From Siphonodentalium dalli (Eukaryota > Mollusca > Scaphopoda > Gadilida > Siphonodentaliidae), in contig CP136061.1 in NCBI GenBank assembly GCA_032622095.1, positions 50,351,797 to 50,415,796 of the forward strand: a DNA stretch of 64,000 bases. The letters run 5' to 3'. Shown here piece by piece: positions 38,701-43,520 of the stretch; position 1 is the stretch's first letter; each line of letters starts with the position of its first letter. Both the position numbers and the translations under genes were made by a program. Below the pieces are notes generated by a model. The model was not told where the DNA came from, did not search any database, and saw nothing but the letters and a program-made list of their open reading frames with translations.

Positions 38701-41700
38701 AGCCATATTTCCGACTAAATCCTGAAAAATTACCCAGAATTCTGCTGTGGTTAAGGAGTCGATTATTTAGGTCATCACTGTACATGTGCATTGATGTGGT
38801 ATCAATTTGAATCCTCTTTTCGCATTACCAATGCAAGATATACTGGTATTTGCATCCACATGTCATTGAAAGCTTTAATTCAGATGCTCCTCAGACACAC
38901 TTCACAGGCTGTAAATGTTCCTCAGACACACCTCAATTGCATTAAAATATTAGGTCCCACACCTCAGGCACACTGCAAATGGTACCACAGCCCCTTGAGG
39001 TACCACACCTCAGAATACAAATTGACCCCAAACTTGGAAGTACCTTAACCACACTGCATGCTCTTAAGTTTTACACAACCGATAGATAATTTCATGTGCA
39101 TTTTCAGTGTCCAACCCAGAAGGGTGTTTGAAATGGCTGACATGCAGTCATCTTTACAAAGACTATATACCCAGTACATATTATGTATCCATGCCATTCC
39201 ATGGATACTATGAATCCTTGATCAACAATATACTGGGGAGAGAAACTTTCAATTCTAAAATAGAAAGCCGTCTACATGTATATTGCCCTCTAACAAATAA
39301 GACTTCTTCACACAAGGCATGGGAGTAGAATAAACAAGATTACCACAAGCAGGTTTAACAGACTACAGATTTATTCCTGAGTGGGATTCATCTGCAAACA
39401 CAAATAGACCACAAATAAATGTATTTTAATAGAAGTAATTTGTTTTTGAAGATTCCATCTAAAATTTACACAAACAATATCTCTATTGAATCTACCACTC
39501 ATTCCCTACATTTATATGTCGCCATTTGTATCTTGCCTTGCTAACTTTCTGTGATGGTCTGATGGAACATATCGTGATCCATAACAAATCGTCAGCATTG
39601 TATATCACAATGTGTATCGTATCGTAGAAAACCGTATCGTTGCAGCACATATGATAGAGAGCGCCTAATTGAACTCGCTAAAGATATGTACTAGATGTTC
39701 ATCTATAATGTTTGTTGTTTCAACTTGTATTGTATTGTCTAAGAAGAACAAACACTATTTAAAACCCTCGCCCATGTATCGACTATCAGTGAAATCCCAT
39801 AGGCCCGGAAGCATAAAGATGCCGACATTCAACCCCATTGCTGCACTGTGTTATCTGAACAAAATTAATTAGAGAGTACAAACACTACCTGTTGACCAAT
39901 GAGGAACGACCTCCGAAAATCTCACAGTCAATGTCACGAGATTGACAGCTAAATGGGAGGGGCTTTATATTAATAACTCATGTCAAGTTGTCAACTTTAT
40001 AATGGGAATTGGGGGGGATTCACTTTCTGTTGACAAGTTTAGTTTATTCCGGGAAGTTTAACAATTGCTCAGCAACCCACACGGGTCAATGCACAGAGTG
40101 CAGTGTCCAGTGTTGACGAGACATGGGGAAAGACATACGTGTAGATTGACAGCCCTGGGAATTAAGGAAAATTTGCCTAGGCAATATATTTGCCTAGGTG
40201 AAAGAAATCGGCCTAGGCAAAAACAGATTTTACCTAAGCAATTTTGCAACAATATTGCCATCTCAAATCAATATGATTCAATAATAACATGAATTGCCTA
40301 GTTATTTTGCGGAACATTATTTCCAGGCCATTACTCAACATATATGTACAATTCCACAAATCATCTCCAAAATAAGTGTCCTTATAACGGGTAGCTAGTT
40401 AGTGGCCCAGTGCCATGGAAACAATTGTAGGACAATATATGTAATGAGTTATTTAAGGAAATCATTTTGGCTAAAGAGGTTCTATTTCTGATTTACACAA
40501 ATCAATTTTAGTAACCCAATGAACTTGTTTTACCTAGGAAATATTATTGCCTAGGTAAACCGATTTTGCCTCTGCTTTTACCTAGGCATTGCCTATTGCC
40601 TAGGCTAATTCCCAGGGCTGGATTGATATGATATAGGTTGAACCTACATGCAGTAGCTGCATCACTCTGGTTAACAGTGAAATAAAATTGCAGCAATAGC
40701 AGTAAGACAGGCATCAAAGGTTTGCCGCCGTTTGTAAATGACATGTCATTGACAATGTAGGTCACTTGCTGCATGACGTGTACTATTGAAATAGGTCATT
40801 AAAATTGAGGTCACTCAGGTCTTCTTTGATCAGTGGACCACAAGCGACTGATTGGTCTATTAATACAATGCGTTTCATCGTATTGTCCACACATGCAAAT
40901 TGATACAATGCGGTATGTTGGCCTCACGGTTACTCTGTGATAAATAGGGAATGCTTATCAGTTTTATTACTTATTGTGGGGGATTACCTTAATTTTTTGT
41001 TAGATACTGATTCAACACTGACCTTTCTCGTTCATGGCGACCGCTGTTTACTTACCTTAATAAGAAATAACAACATGCAATTTGTGTATCGAGATACGTA
41101 TCGTTTGAACGTCCGTATCGATTACCGTATCGTCAGTGCTGTACTGTGGTCGCATCGATACATCGTTGTATCGTTACACCCACAAAAATAAGCACGAGAA
41201 TTTAAGAACAGTGTGAGAGTCTGACATTATTATGCCGCCAGCTAAATCGAGCACACTGAAACAAAATGGATGTCATAATAATCAGCTTCAGAGGTGACCA
41301 AAATGTTGACCAACAAATGAAATGTGAGGAAATGTCCGGTGGGGAATTATTTGTGTCGGGAAATGTCCGTTTTGTTAAATATTGGAAATATTTTTTATTT
41401 ATGTCAAGCAAGGACCAATGCATGTTGATCTTCGACAGCGCAAACAGCACCGAAAATTATCCTAAATTGACCTAATTTTGAAGGCTGTATTTGTATTGCA
41501 ACTGTGTGTAGCCTGTGGGGCACTAGGACTACTAGTAAGTGTAACTTTTGTTCCGCAGATTTTCATGGATGATCTGATAGAAATCCCTCATTAAAAATTT
41601 GTCACTTGACCTCCTCCGTAAATTGCGCATTCATGTGAAAAAGACAGAAAATATAAAACAATAAAATAGTCAATATATAACATAAATATAATTTATAAAG

Positions 41701-42042
41701 GAATTGGACACAGCAATAAGCAATGCTTGGGAAAAGCCGTGGCAACATGTGCCATCTAGCATTCATTAAATCAGCAGTGGAGCATTTTTCCTAATTTCAA
41801 AGGCTGCCCACATGGTATGAATATTATGCCTTTGATCAATGATCGAGAAGACCAGATTTTTGGTACGAAACGTCTTTTGCACGAATCGACACTGGTACGA
41901 AACGTGTAACAACTTTGTTCACTGCACAAATTAAGGCACGAAACCCAAACAATGTAGTAACTGCTGAAAATTACACGATAGACTTGTAAATTATTTGAAA
42001 ATGTGTGTTTTGTTCAACCTTGAAAAATCCAGCGTCCGTCAT
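2998..42042 (-). CDS. SRRM1: SRRM1 (SRm160) splicing coactivator, 13 exons, 3' end outside window
   Basis: Serine/arginine repetitive matrix protein 1 is a nuclear splicing coactivator associated with exon junction complexes; its N-terminal PWI domain binds nucleic acid. Thirteen exons join in phase (1709 nt, 569 codons plus 2 nt): 42019-42042, 38212-38301, 27659-27781, 20031-20201, 17646-17773, 13948-14034, 9342-9467, 8309-8758, 6815-6929, 6134-6233, 4851-4968, 3287-3364 and 2998-3096. The start MTDAGFFK is followed by GTSADQDNRF, then the PWI core (VLKPWIAQRITELLG, INLTGFLNPKN, ELWDLL). Next come a charged coiled region, RS/SPRRR repeats (residues about 250-400), an acidic SSDSD segment, and VQQRRQYRQ, a signature shared with vertebrate SRRM1. 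The vertebrate protein is about 900 residues, so the C-terminal third is missing here. The start sits in a GCCGCCATC-ATG context. Intron 2 contains a nested antisense gene. Identification rests on recalled family sequence, but the matches are long and collinear. Confidence 0.93.
3287..3364 (-). CDS. SRRM1: SRRM1 exon 12
   Basis: Encodes PSPGRRRSPPRRDFYDGGQG and PDRFH. Acceptor TTTCAG and donor ATAG|GTAAGA. Confidence 0.86.
3455..3886. mobile_element. Tc1/mariner-like MITE, TGTGACCCGCC ends
   Basis: Long inverted repeats begin TGTGACCCGCCATATCAAAT and run inward into the palindromic TGCATTCTCTTATATATGCG module. Near-identical copies occur at 26063-26502 and 62139-62597, where the flanks show a TA duplication. 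Confidence 0.8.
3945..4480. repeat. Large imperfect palindrome
   Basis: Left arm about 3946-4137 and right arm about 4283-4472 are inverted copies (for example CTGTTCCTTAATAATGTACT against AGTACATTATTAAGGAACAG). The arms are about 190 bp and the spacer about 145 bp. Probably a MITE; its target duplication is unclear. Confidence 0.75.
4490..4680. repeat. Short tandem duplication (GTGAGTGAACTG units)
   Basis: Two to three degenerate units of roughly 75 bp containing ATTTGAGTGTTGTGCCTATT. Confidence 0.6.
4851..4968 (-). CDS. SRRM1: SRRM1 exon 11
   Basis: Encodes EPRRPMRGGRRSPPRDMRRG, RMDDDFRRPRRSPEDRRR. Acceptor ATTACAG, donor GAAG|GTGCGT, phases match both neighbours. Confidence 0.87.
5022..5475. 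mobile_element. Palindromic hAT-like MITE, long form
   Basis: Same layout as the copy at 2549-2978: outer GTGCCTGTCATTTACAGAATG and inverted end, two core palindromes at about 5048-5140 and 5370-5450, and an internal inverted pair (AGGTTCCCAATGGGTG / CACCATTTGGGAACTT). Confidence 0.7.
5500..5930. repeat. Tandem duplication of about 150 bp
   Basis: Two to three degenerate copies containing GGTTCCC.TGGTAC and TGTGCCAAGTTTAAA. Short open frames here do not resemble any protein and differ between copies. Confidence 0.6.
5974..6112. mobile_element. Palindromic hAT-like MITE, short form
   Basis: Complete inverted ends CAAGCCTTGAAATAGGGTGT / ACACCCTATTTCAAGGCTTG around a single core palindrome. 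It lies about 20 bp from the exon 10 donor of SRRM1. Confidence 0.8.
6134..6233 (-). CDS. SRRM1: SRRM1 exon 10, QQRRQYR signature
   Basis: Encodes EGASPGKGAAGVQQRRQYRQ and HKAEESSSGSESE. The VQQRRQYR motif followed by acidic serines is shared with vertebrate SRRM1, which fixes the identification of this part of the gene. Confidence 0.9.
6363..6787. mobile_element. Palindromic hAT-like MITE, long form
   Basis: Ends AAGCCTGGAAATAGTGTCTG and inverted copy near 6787, two core palindromes and an internal GGGTGAACAACAACTCCAAC segment. It ends within 30 bp of the exon 9 donor of SRRM1. Confidence 0.7.
6815..6929 (-). CDS. SRRM1: SRRM1 exon 9, acidic/serine segment
   Basis: Encodes KRSSGSSSSSSDSDASGSVS, then a short Lys-rich stretch and HDSDSSDD. 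Acceptor TTTTCAG and donor GATGAT|GTAAGT. Confidence 0.88.
6994..7206. mobile_element. Near-perfect palindromic MITE flanked by TA
   Basis: About 213 bp, almost wholly self-complementary, from CAGTAATGCTCTAAGTAAT to its inverse, flanked by TA on each side. The centre has AAAGCTCTCCCCGGGAGCTTT. A sister copy lies at 45952-46158, and truncated ones at 38617-38785 and 53309-53416. Confidence 0.85.
7209..8308. other. SRRM1 intron 8, mostly unrecognised
   Basis: AT-rich. A fragment near 7528-7590 repeats the AGTTTCTTTATTATCAAATT type sequence seen near 5160, followed by a GACGGACAGACG-type tail near 7655. No coding signal. Confidence 0.5.
8309..8758 (-). CDS. SRRM1: SRRM1 exon 8, RS-repeat domain
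   Basis: A 450-nt exon coding for about 150 residues of SPRRR/RSPSPRRR repeats, ending KPSFGSRSPRREVVKPKKKQ. This is the arginine/serine-rich part that in SRm160 is phosphorylated and contacts SR proteins. Codon-level periodicity (TCACCAAGAAGA-type units) suggests growth by internal duplication. Confidence 0.92.
9120..9332. repeat. Tandem repeat beside SRRM1 exon 7 donor
   Basis: Three copies of about 62 bp (ATTTAGACTGTGGTCTGGGA, GATATGAATGC). The array stops about 10 bp from the exon 7 donor. Confidence 0.8.
9342..9467 (-). CDS. SRRM1: SRRM1 exon 7
   Basis: Encodes ERDKKPAVNGDKSKDDDKGK followed by RSSSRSVSKEKSPSKK. TTTGCAG acceptor and TCAAG|GTATAT donor, both leaving split Arg/Gly codons that join in frame to the neighbouring exons. 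Confidence 0.85.
9829..10185. mobile_element. Composite MITE with TATATGCGAG palindromic module
   Basis: Ends resemble inverted copies (TTTGATGGGAGCT / AGCTCCCATCATGAAA). Inside are two diverged TGCCAATGCATTCTC...GCATATATAAGAG palindromes separated by A/T-rich TTTAACAATTTTT units. A related copy is at 52465-52690. Confidence 0.6.
10186..11154. other. Intron sequence, nothing coding
   Basis: AT-rich. A 40-bp direct repeat (AATATGCCTTTAACAATGAT then TAAATAATAAAGGTG) near 10280-10330 recurs around the exon 6 duplication at 13850-13935. Nothing else recognised. Confidence 0.5.
11155..11500. repeat. Fragment of the interspersed repeat seen at 14695-15915
   Basis: Shares GGCTGTCGCCCAGTACATAC-type head, CAGATAAACAAAGATGAATA and CATCCATACAAAATTTCATT blocks with the larger copy. 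Confidence 0.65.
11736..11786. repeat. Homopolymer C tract of 51 bp
   Basis: An uninterrupted run of cytosines in SRRM1 intron 6; its length in the assembly should be treated as approximate. On the SRRM1 sense strand it is poly-G. Confidence 0.95.
11988..12310. repeat. Direct duplication of about 161 bp
   Basis: Two copies containing GGTATGAAATTTCTAACTG (starting near 12031 and 12192) and CCTGTATATGTACATGGCAC. Confidence 0.85.
12311..12850. other. Intron sequence, nothing recognised
   Basis: No coding signal, inverted ends or clear repeat. Confidence 0.5.
12852..12957. repeat. Perfect-armed palindrome about 106 bp
   Basis: Arms of about 52 bp (TTCATTCGGCTCTTACTTAA ... inverse) meet at AAGCAGTGCTT. 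GC-richer than its surroundings; probably a small MITE. Confidence 0.8.
12958..13850. other. Intron sequence, nothing recognised
   Basis: Somewhat richer in CpG than neighbours (for example GACGTCGCGAGC near 13211). No exon or known repeat identified. Confidence 0.45.
13852..13969. repeat. 65-bp tandem duplication over SRRM1 exon 6 donor
   Basis: Copies 13852-13904 and 13915-13969 share AACAATGATTAAATAATAAA, GTAGCTTTA.CCATCACTAC and CACTGTGAGGAC. The right copy is the real exon 6 end and donor; the left copy has GT changed to AT. Confidence 0.9.
13948..14034 (-). CDS. SRRM1: SRRM1 exon 6
   Basis: Encodes AGASPTDKSKSSDSPARKRS and SPSPHSGSD, a Ser-rich linker. The donor GATGG|GTAAAG is chosen because it alone keeps phase with exon 7. 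The last part of the exon and its donor are duplicated 65 bp downstream with the GT lost (GGATAAAG). A 37-bp minisatellite begins about 50 nt upstream of the acceptor. Confidence 0.82.
14083..14654. repeat. 37-bp minisatellite, about 15 copies
   Basis: Unit GGATTCTATGTTGGAGTGAG plus TGATACTAAATAATTAA. The inner copies are almost identical, the first two diverged. It lies immediately upstream of the SRRM1 exon 6 acceptor. Confidence 0.95.
14695..15915. repeat. Interspersed repeat with about six 174-bp tandem units
   Basis: Head TGGACTGTCGTCCGGTGCAT, then six degenerate units with GAACATCCATACAAA, AACAAAGATGAATAACTCTA and GACATGAACAGACACCAGA. Tail has GGACGGACGGACAGGTG and an inverted ACCCCCCTTTT / AAAAGGGGGT end. 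Such GACGGACG tails are common in molluscan repeats, as I recall. Confidence 0.75.
16312..16507. mobile_element. Palindromic hAT-like MITE, compact tandem form
   Basis: A short core palindrome (16316-16373) directly followed by a full one (16381-16480), ending CTATTTCAAGGCTTG. Confidence 0.75.
16661..17035. repeat. Minisatellite with alternating 45- and 47-bp units
   Basis: Eight or so units starting TGACATTTTAGGTCC. Two types alternate, one with ATAATCAGTAGTGACGTG and one with GTACTTAGTGCAGACGTA, so the real period is a dimer of about 92 bp. Diverged units continue to about 17400. Confidence 0.9.
17405..17645. repeat. 25-bp tandem array derived from the exon 5 donor region
   Basis: On the SRRM1 strand the units read GTGAGTACAATTAATATCAAGCGGG and variants. 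The array abuts the real donor GCAGC|GTGAGTACAATT at 17646. Seven downstream units keep a GTGAGT. Confidence 0.9.
17646..17773 (-). CDS. SRRM1: SRRM1 exon 5 (charged helix)
   Basis: Encodes a Glu/Lys/Arg-rich helical segment beginning AEQERIQTSVKRADED and ending EEYQA plus two bases. The donor is GCAGC|GTGAGT. The intron immediately downstream is a tandem array whose units each carry a GTGAGT preceded by a CAGGCGGG-like sequence resembling this exon end. Confidence 0.88.
17791..17935. mobile_element. Palindromic hAT-like MITE, diverged copy
   Basis: Begins about 20 bp from the exon 5 acceptor of SRRM1 (17773). One diverged core palindrome and a GCTTAGGCCTTATCTTCTGC tail. Confidence 0.65.
17936..18927. 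other. SRRM1 intron 4, nothing recognised
   Basis: No coding signal or clear repeat boundary. Confidence 0.5.
18928..19735. repeat. Dispersed TATATAGGTAGTACCCACCC units
   Basis: Four copies (about 18928, 19556, 19607, 19674) of CGTATATAGGTAGTACCCAC followed by CCACC...CCCATAGTAT; the first is separated from the rest by the hairpin MITE. Confidence 0.75.
18975..19143. mobile_element. Hairpin MITE
   Basis: Arms of about 78 bp (CAGGTTGTGGTGAAAAGTCA and inverse; TATACAATGTTGTGTACAG and inverse) around a 16-bp loop GAGACACGCCAGTGTC. Single-arm fragments recur at 19400-19470. Confidence 0.8.
20031..20201 (-). CDS. SRRM1: SRRM1 exon 4 (second half of PWI domain)
   Basis: Fifty-seven codons beginning FPDPKNIQINLTGFLNPKNS and including ELWDLLSSAQDNIGGIP. 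Ends KKRQ before a CAG|GTAGGA donor. Collinear with the vertebrate PWI domain. Confidence 0.93.
20514..20960. mobile_element. piggyBac-like MITE flanked by TTAA
   Basis: TTAA at 20510-20513 and 20961-20964. Inverted ends CTCTTTGAGTGCCACAGGCC / GGACCTGGCACTCAAAGGG. It contains the TGCATTCTCTTATATATGCG palindrome at 20843-20922. Confidence 0.82.
20965..22990. other. SRRM1 intron 3, repeats only
   Basis: Two G-tracts near 21650 and 21687 sit in a short duplicated TTACCAAATTATTTGAGGG context. Nothing else was recognised. Confidence 0.5.
22994..23121. mobile_element. Palindromic hAT-like MITE, partial
   Basis: Core palindrome 22995-23095 preceded by TTACAACTCAGC and followed by AATGACAGACATATACCGG; one end has diverged. 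Confidence 0.7.
23346..23599. mobile_element. Palindromic hAT-like MITE, complete dimer
   Basis: Ends CAAGCCTTGAAATAG / CTATTTCAAGGCTTG. Flanks ATAGTATT and ATAGTATC form an 8-bp target duplication with one mismatch. Two core palindromes are joined by GCTGAGGTGTAAGC. Confidence 0.88.
23696..23964. mobile_element. MITE with about 52-bp inverted ends
   Basis: Left arm 23696-23748 and right arm 23913-23964 are inverted (ACCATCTCCTTTTATACTCA against TGAGTATAAAAGGAGATGGT). Confidence 0.78.
23970..26060. other. SRRM1 intron 3, dispersed repeat remnants
   Basis: Segments of the TTGAACTTGGCCTG / AAAGGGCCGTAACT type near 24170-24420 resemble those at 51400-51720 and 60160-60460. A hairpin (CATGCCTGTGCAAG ... 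inverse) lies near 25340-25430. No exon found. Confidence 0.5.
26063..26502. mobile_element. Tc1/mariner-like MITE, TA-flanked
   Basis: Ends TGTGACCCGCC / GGCGGGTCACA with TA duplicated on both sides. Internal palindromic TATATGCGAG modules at both inner edges. Confidence 0.87.
26505..27305. other. SRRM1 intron 3, nothing recognised
   Basis: AT-rich. A short frame near 27110-27300 (MEHCTLTTEKQLTDVYYGYR) has no family I recognise and is probably chance or a repeat fragment. Confidence 0.45.
27310..27453. repeat. Imperfect hairpin, about 62-bp arms
   Basis: GGAGATAAACATACCCTG...AAACAGTTTGTGAA faces its inverse TTCACAAACTGTTTT...TTTATCTCC. Confidence 0.7.
27659..27781 (-). CDS. SRRM1: SRRM1 exon 3 (first half of PWI domain)
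   Basis: Forty-one codons beginning IDMLKVNVDVLKPWIAQRIT, with the PWI tripeptide itself seen as PWI. Phase 0 on both sides. The acceptor region, 33 bp identical, is repeated 51 bp upstream in the gene (27806-27838), giving a second in-frame acceptor at 27832 that would add 17 residues. Confidence 0.93.
27755..27838. repeat. 51-bp tandem duplication over SRRM1 exon 3 acceptor
   Basis: 33 identical bp at 27755-27787 and 27806-27838 include TTACAG|ATTGACATG. Each copy presents a complete acceptor on the minus strand. Confidence 0.95.
28173..28206 (+). repeat. Left terminal inverted repeat of the 9.76-kb element
   Basis: Reads GGCCAAAGCGAAAAATAGGC then ATGTTTCCACTCCC; preceded by TTA. Confidence 0.82.
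28207..28832. other. 5' non-coding part of the TIR element
   Basis: Leader and probable promoter region of the nested gene. Some CpG-rich patches near 28590-28800; no clear TATA box assigned. Confidence 0.45.
28833..29179 (+). CDS. Unknown gene exon 1
   Basis: Starts MAQGRNKMTKVAHCNTFFQV; ends TDTDR split by an AG|GTATGT donor. Contains NAFDVLCKKREFPARIKTKR. Confidence 0.65.
28833..37483 (+). CDS. Unrecognised nine-exon gene with C-terminal Cys cluster, inside a TIR element
   Basis: Nine exons join in phase to 738 codons: 28833-29179, 29920-30049, 30559-30744, 31272-31618, 34030-34265, 35023-35213, 35793-35987, 36606-36884 and 37178-37483 (TAA). An in-frame TAA lies just before the chosen ATG. 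No signal peptide or membrane segment is visible. Features along the protein: NAFDVLCKKR near residue 96, a mainly helical middle, a Lys/Thr linker with a doubled PVATDSTQ, then a C-terminal region with CVECRKQR, FDYSCG, RCSTPVELAFYG, CCHCG and ICGEC. The paired CxxC motifs suggest zinc binding. I recall uncharacterised multicopy predicted proteins of cnidarians and molluscs with a similar tail, but cannot verify this. Codon 482 is a TAA if the best exon 7 acceptor is used. The role is unknown; it may help mobilise the element or be captured cargo. Confidence 0.65.
29920..30049 (+). CDS. Unknown gene exon 2
   Basis: Encodes STTEPKALNAKEVLYNDLVQ and on to GPYILQ. Acceptor TTTTTACAG, donor CAG|GTAAAT. 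Confidence 0.65.
30559..30744 (+). CDS. Unknown gene exon 3
   Basis: Sixty-two codons, ILNNALWYVTNDHTTINEVA onward, ending ELNSHAQ. Acceptor AATTGCAG, donor CAG|GTATTA. Confidence 0.66.
31272..31618 (+). CDS. Unknown gene exon 4
   Basis: Encodes AVYSLLMKPVSVMKTTPAWI to NQNQRP. The donor AAG|GTATGATG is followed two bases later by the 8-bp target site of a hAT-like insertion. Confidence 0.65.
31629..32869. mobile_element. hAT-like element, GGTACC-rich ends, 8-bp target duplication
   Basis: Ends CAGGGTTGTCAAAGTACCGA / CTATTGACAACCCTG with ATGATGAC duplicated at 31621-31628 and 32870-32877. 1241 bp, no transposase frame. The sub-terminal parts are rich in GGTACC/GGTACCG. A shorter relative is at 53699-54494. 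Confidence 0.88.
32878..34029. other. AT-rich intron 4 of the nested gene
   Basis: Simple, strongly AT-rich sequence with TTTATTTATTATTTATTT-like stretches. No gene seen. Confidence 0.5.
34030..34265 (+). CDS. Unknown gene exon 5
   Basis: Encodes FYENMHLSQPIDIYKFCPGG and further to RLSNLVS. Acceptor TTTATCAG, donor TCAG|GTATGT. Confidence 0.65.
34362..34815. repeat. Possible hAT-MITE fragment
   Basis: Begins CAGTGGCGGATCTAGGATTT, a terminal sequence typical of metazoan hAT MITEs as I recall, followed by a G-tract. I could not find a matching inverted end. Confidence 0.4.
35023..35213 (+). CDS. Unknown gene exon 6
   Basis: Encodes QPSIADLVYKELALDDSVAS to FFVQLGL. Acceptor CATTGCAG, donor TTG|GTAATT. 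Confidence 0.65.
35405..35480. repeat. Two adjacent short palindromes
   Basis: CGGCTCTTTAAGGCTG faces its inverse near 35421, and a perfect 24-bp palindrome around TCGTGCCGGCACGA lies at 35457-35480, both in intron 6 of the nested gene. Confidence 0.75.
35793..35987 (+). CDS. Unknown gene exon 7, with in-frame TAA
   Basis: Best acceptor TTCCCAG gives V-T-stop-V-T-A-S-K-N-E-V-Y-L-L-W in the correct frame. The TAA is at 35799-35801. A weaker AG (AGTAAG|AATGAG) at 35817 keeps the frame and avoids the stop at the cost of eight codons. Ends EHYKPYQL before CTG|GTGAGT. Confidence 0.6.
36021..36175. mobile_element. Small hairpin MITE in nested-gene intron 7
   Basis: Arms of about 47 bp (AGAGTAATCA...GTCAATGATTA.GTGATAT and inverse) around a 60-bp loop, starting about 30 bp after the exon 7 donor. 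Confidence 0.7.
36606..36884 (+). CDS. Unknown gene exon 8, Lys/Thr linker and first Cys pair
   Basis: Encodes a basic KPTKKKTATKPAKKKTRPVA linker with a repeated PVATDSTQ, then IECVECRKQRVIYSRYK. Acceptor TTTCAG, donor AAG|GTACTT. Confidence 0.66.
37178..37483 (+). CDS. Unknown gene exon 9, Cys-rich C-terminus
   Basis: 101 codons and TAA. Contains DYSCG, DLRCSTPVELAFYGAALG, DTCCHCGG and LPICGECTKSGLHPV. Acceptor TTTACAG. Codon quality and conserved-looking Cys spacing make this the most convincing exon. Confidence 0.7.
   Translation, partial: LSERQQIIIMRVISSFDYSCGSPIGVPSMTTREDLRCSTPVELAFYGAALGPVDTCCHCGGVGGEIKLSLKGQYQTILPICGECTKSGLHPVCLRPASRKY
37896..37929 (-). repeat. Right terminal inverted repeat of the 9.76-kb element
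   Basis: On the minus strand reads GGCCAAAGTGAATAATAGGT then GTGTTTCCACTCCC; followed on the plus strand by TTA. Confidence 0.82.
38212..38301 (-). CDS. SRRM1: SRRM1 exon 2
   Basis: Thirty codons beginning GTSADQDNRFADKNKKLLKQ, phase 0 at both ends, with TTCTGCAG acceptor and AAG|GTAACT donor. This is the basic segment before the PWI domain. Confidence 0.92.
38404..38620. mobile_element. Palindromic hAT-like MITE, partial
   Basis: GCAAGCCTGAGTTTAGTGTG head and one core palindrome at 38430-38525, then an internal part shared with the long forms. Joined to a TA-type MITE fragment. Confidence 0.65.
38617..38785. mobile_element. Truncated copy of the TA-flanked palindromic MITE
   Basis: Starts within one arm at ATATGGCTTGTTGCCATTCA; the centre has a duplicated CTCAGTGAGAGCTTTCTGAT. 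Full right arm to about 38785. Confidence 0.75.
38790..40149. other. SRRM1 intron 1, nothing coding
   Basis: Repeated ATCGTATCG motifs near 39570-39645 resemble those near 41085-41175 in inverted context and may be remnants of one element split by later insertions. Confidence 0.45.
40150..40620. mobile_element. MITE-like element rich in CCTAGG
   Basis: Perfect 15-bp ends CAGCCCTGGGAATTA / TAATTCCCAGGGCTG, flanked by GATTGA on both sides. Inside each end are several TTGCCTAGGCAA palindromes. Confidence 0.82.
40621..42018. other. SRRM1 intron 1, distal part
   Basis: ATCGTATCG-type repeats near 41085-41175 and otherwise unique non-coding sequence. Confidence 0.45.
42019..42042 (-). CDS. SRRM1: SRRM1 exon 1 (coding part), start codon
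   Basis: Encodes MTDAGFFK, close to the conserved SRRM1 N-terminus. The start is chosen by the conserved peptide and a Kozak-like GCCGCCATC immediately before ATG. The donor is AAG|GTTGAA, phase 0. A 5' UTR must lie above 42042. Confidence 0.88.
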
Positions 42043-43099
42043 GATGGCGGCTTGCTTGCATGTGCGGAAACAGGCGAAGACACTCGACAAAAGCCGAGCG
42101 ATACAATTGCCGTAAACCATGAAAATAAATAATTATATACTTATTAAAAATATCACAACAACAATATCGCTCATTATTAACATTTATAATAGTATTATCT
42201 ATTGTTAGACACCGATTCAAACAATTTCAAATAAATAATTGTAATAGGACGTAAATAATAGGAACATTTGTAATGACAAAAAAAGCCCCAACCCCCACAG
42301 TGAAATGAACTCAACCATTAACAGGTTCCCTGACTGACCTGAGACCGGACACCGGAACCGGTTCTACACTTCCGGCGTCGTCCTGTTGTGAAGTTGGTTG
42401 GCGCAACGTGTCATTTATGATTGATTAATTCACCCGTGCTTAATTGATTGATTGGGCTGTCTGTCGGAATCACCAGGGTATAATTATATTATTTTCACCT
42501 GCACGTTTTTTGCAGGAGTCATTGTCCACCCCCCTTCTTTTTGTTTTTTGGAGTGACAGTTGTGCACTGCGAAGATTTGATTGGGTGTTGAGTCTGTTGA
42601 CACTGACAGTCATAATGTGACCTCAATGAATGAATGATATCTGCGATCTGATTTCACCAGTTTCGGTTTTGACAAATTCGGGGCAGGAAAGCAACAGAAA
42701 CGATGAAACATCCAACAATGACTTCATGTCCCATTTTGTCAATTGCGAAATCACACGTTTATCATCGTGATGGACAGGGCTCGTTTTAACTGGATTCACA
42801 TCGCAATTTGCAATTTCTATTTACAAGAAAACGCATGTAATGCCTAATGGAAGGGAATGCTATACAAAATCTACACAATGCTGCAAAATGCTGTACCAAT
42901 TTAAATAAATTAAATCGACCCCTGATGATGGATGCAACGAAACATGTTTCTTTTGTCGCTTGAATAACATGAGGAATCTCGTTTCTAGCGACATGAGGAA
43001 TCTCGCGTTTCTAGCGACATTTTTTCGTTGGAAATAATTGTTCAGTTTCAAGGAGTGTATTCTGTATCATGGGGAATATGGGAGGCCAAATTCACATTT

Positions 43100-43520
43100 A
43101 TTAATAATTTAGCTAAAGCGCAAATCAATTGCGCTGAAGCACAATCCAATTGTGCTGATGTTCAATTCAGCATAATTCATCATTCATATCGCGCAATTAT
43201 TGGTACAAGCTTACACCCCTGAATACCGGTAGGTAGATTATTCCATATCATCAATCCATAATCATATGTGACACCCAATAATTGTGCAAAATTCATTTGC
43301 GCATTGATCAGCGCAATTCAATTGAGCTTCAGTGCAATTATTTATTAATTGTGAATTTGGTTCTACCATACTGTTGGATTGTTTCATTAGTTAACTGGAG
43401 GAGGTTTAGCCATACCCGGTATATGAAAAGTTAATTGCGCTGAAGGGCTATTCAATTGCGCTGAAGCATAATTGGATTGCAATGAAGTGCAATTTGATTG
43501 CGCTGAAGCACAAATGAATG
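43100..43520. repeat. Array of TTGCGCTGAAGCGCAA-like short palindromes
   Basis: A dozen or so variants such as CAATTGCGCTGAAGCACAA and GCGCAATTCAATTGAGCTTC, irregularly spaced and partly inverted. Related to the array at 48390-49690. Confidence 0.7.

Noticed and set aside
38343-38810. 155-codon plus and 140-codon minus frames
   Set aside because: Both run across two joined MITE fragments and reproduce their inverted sequence; no protein family.
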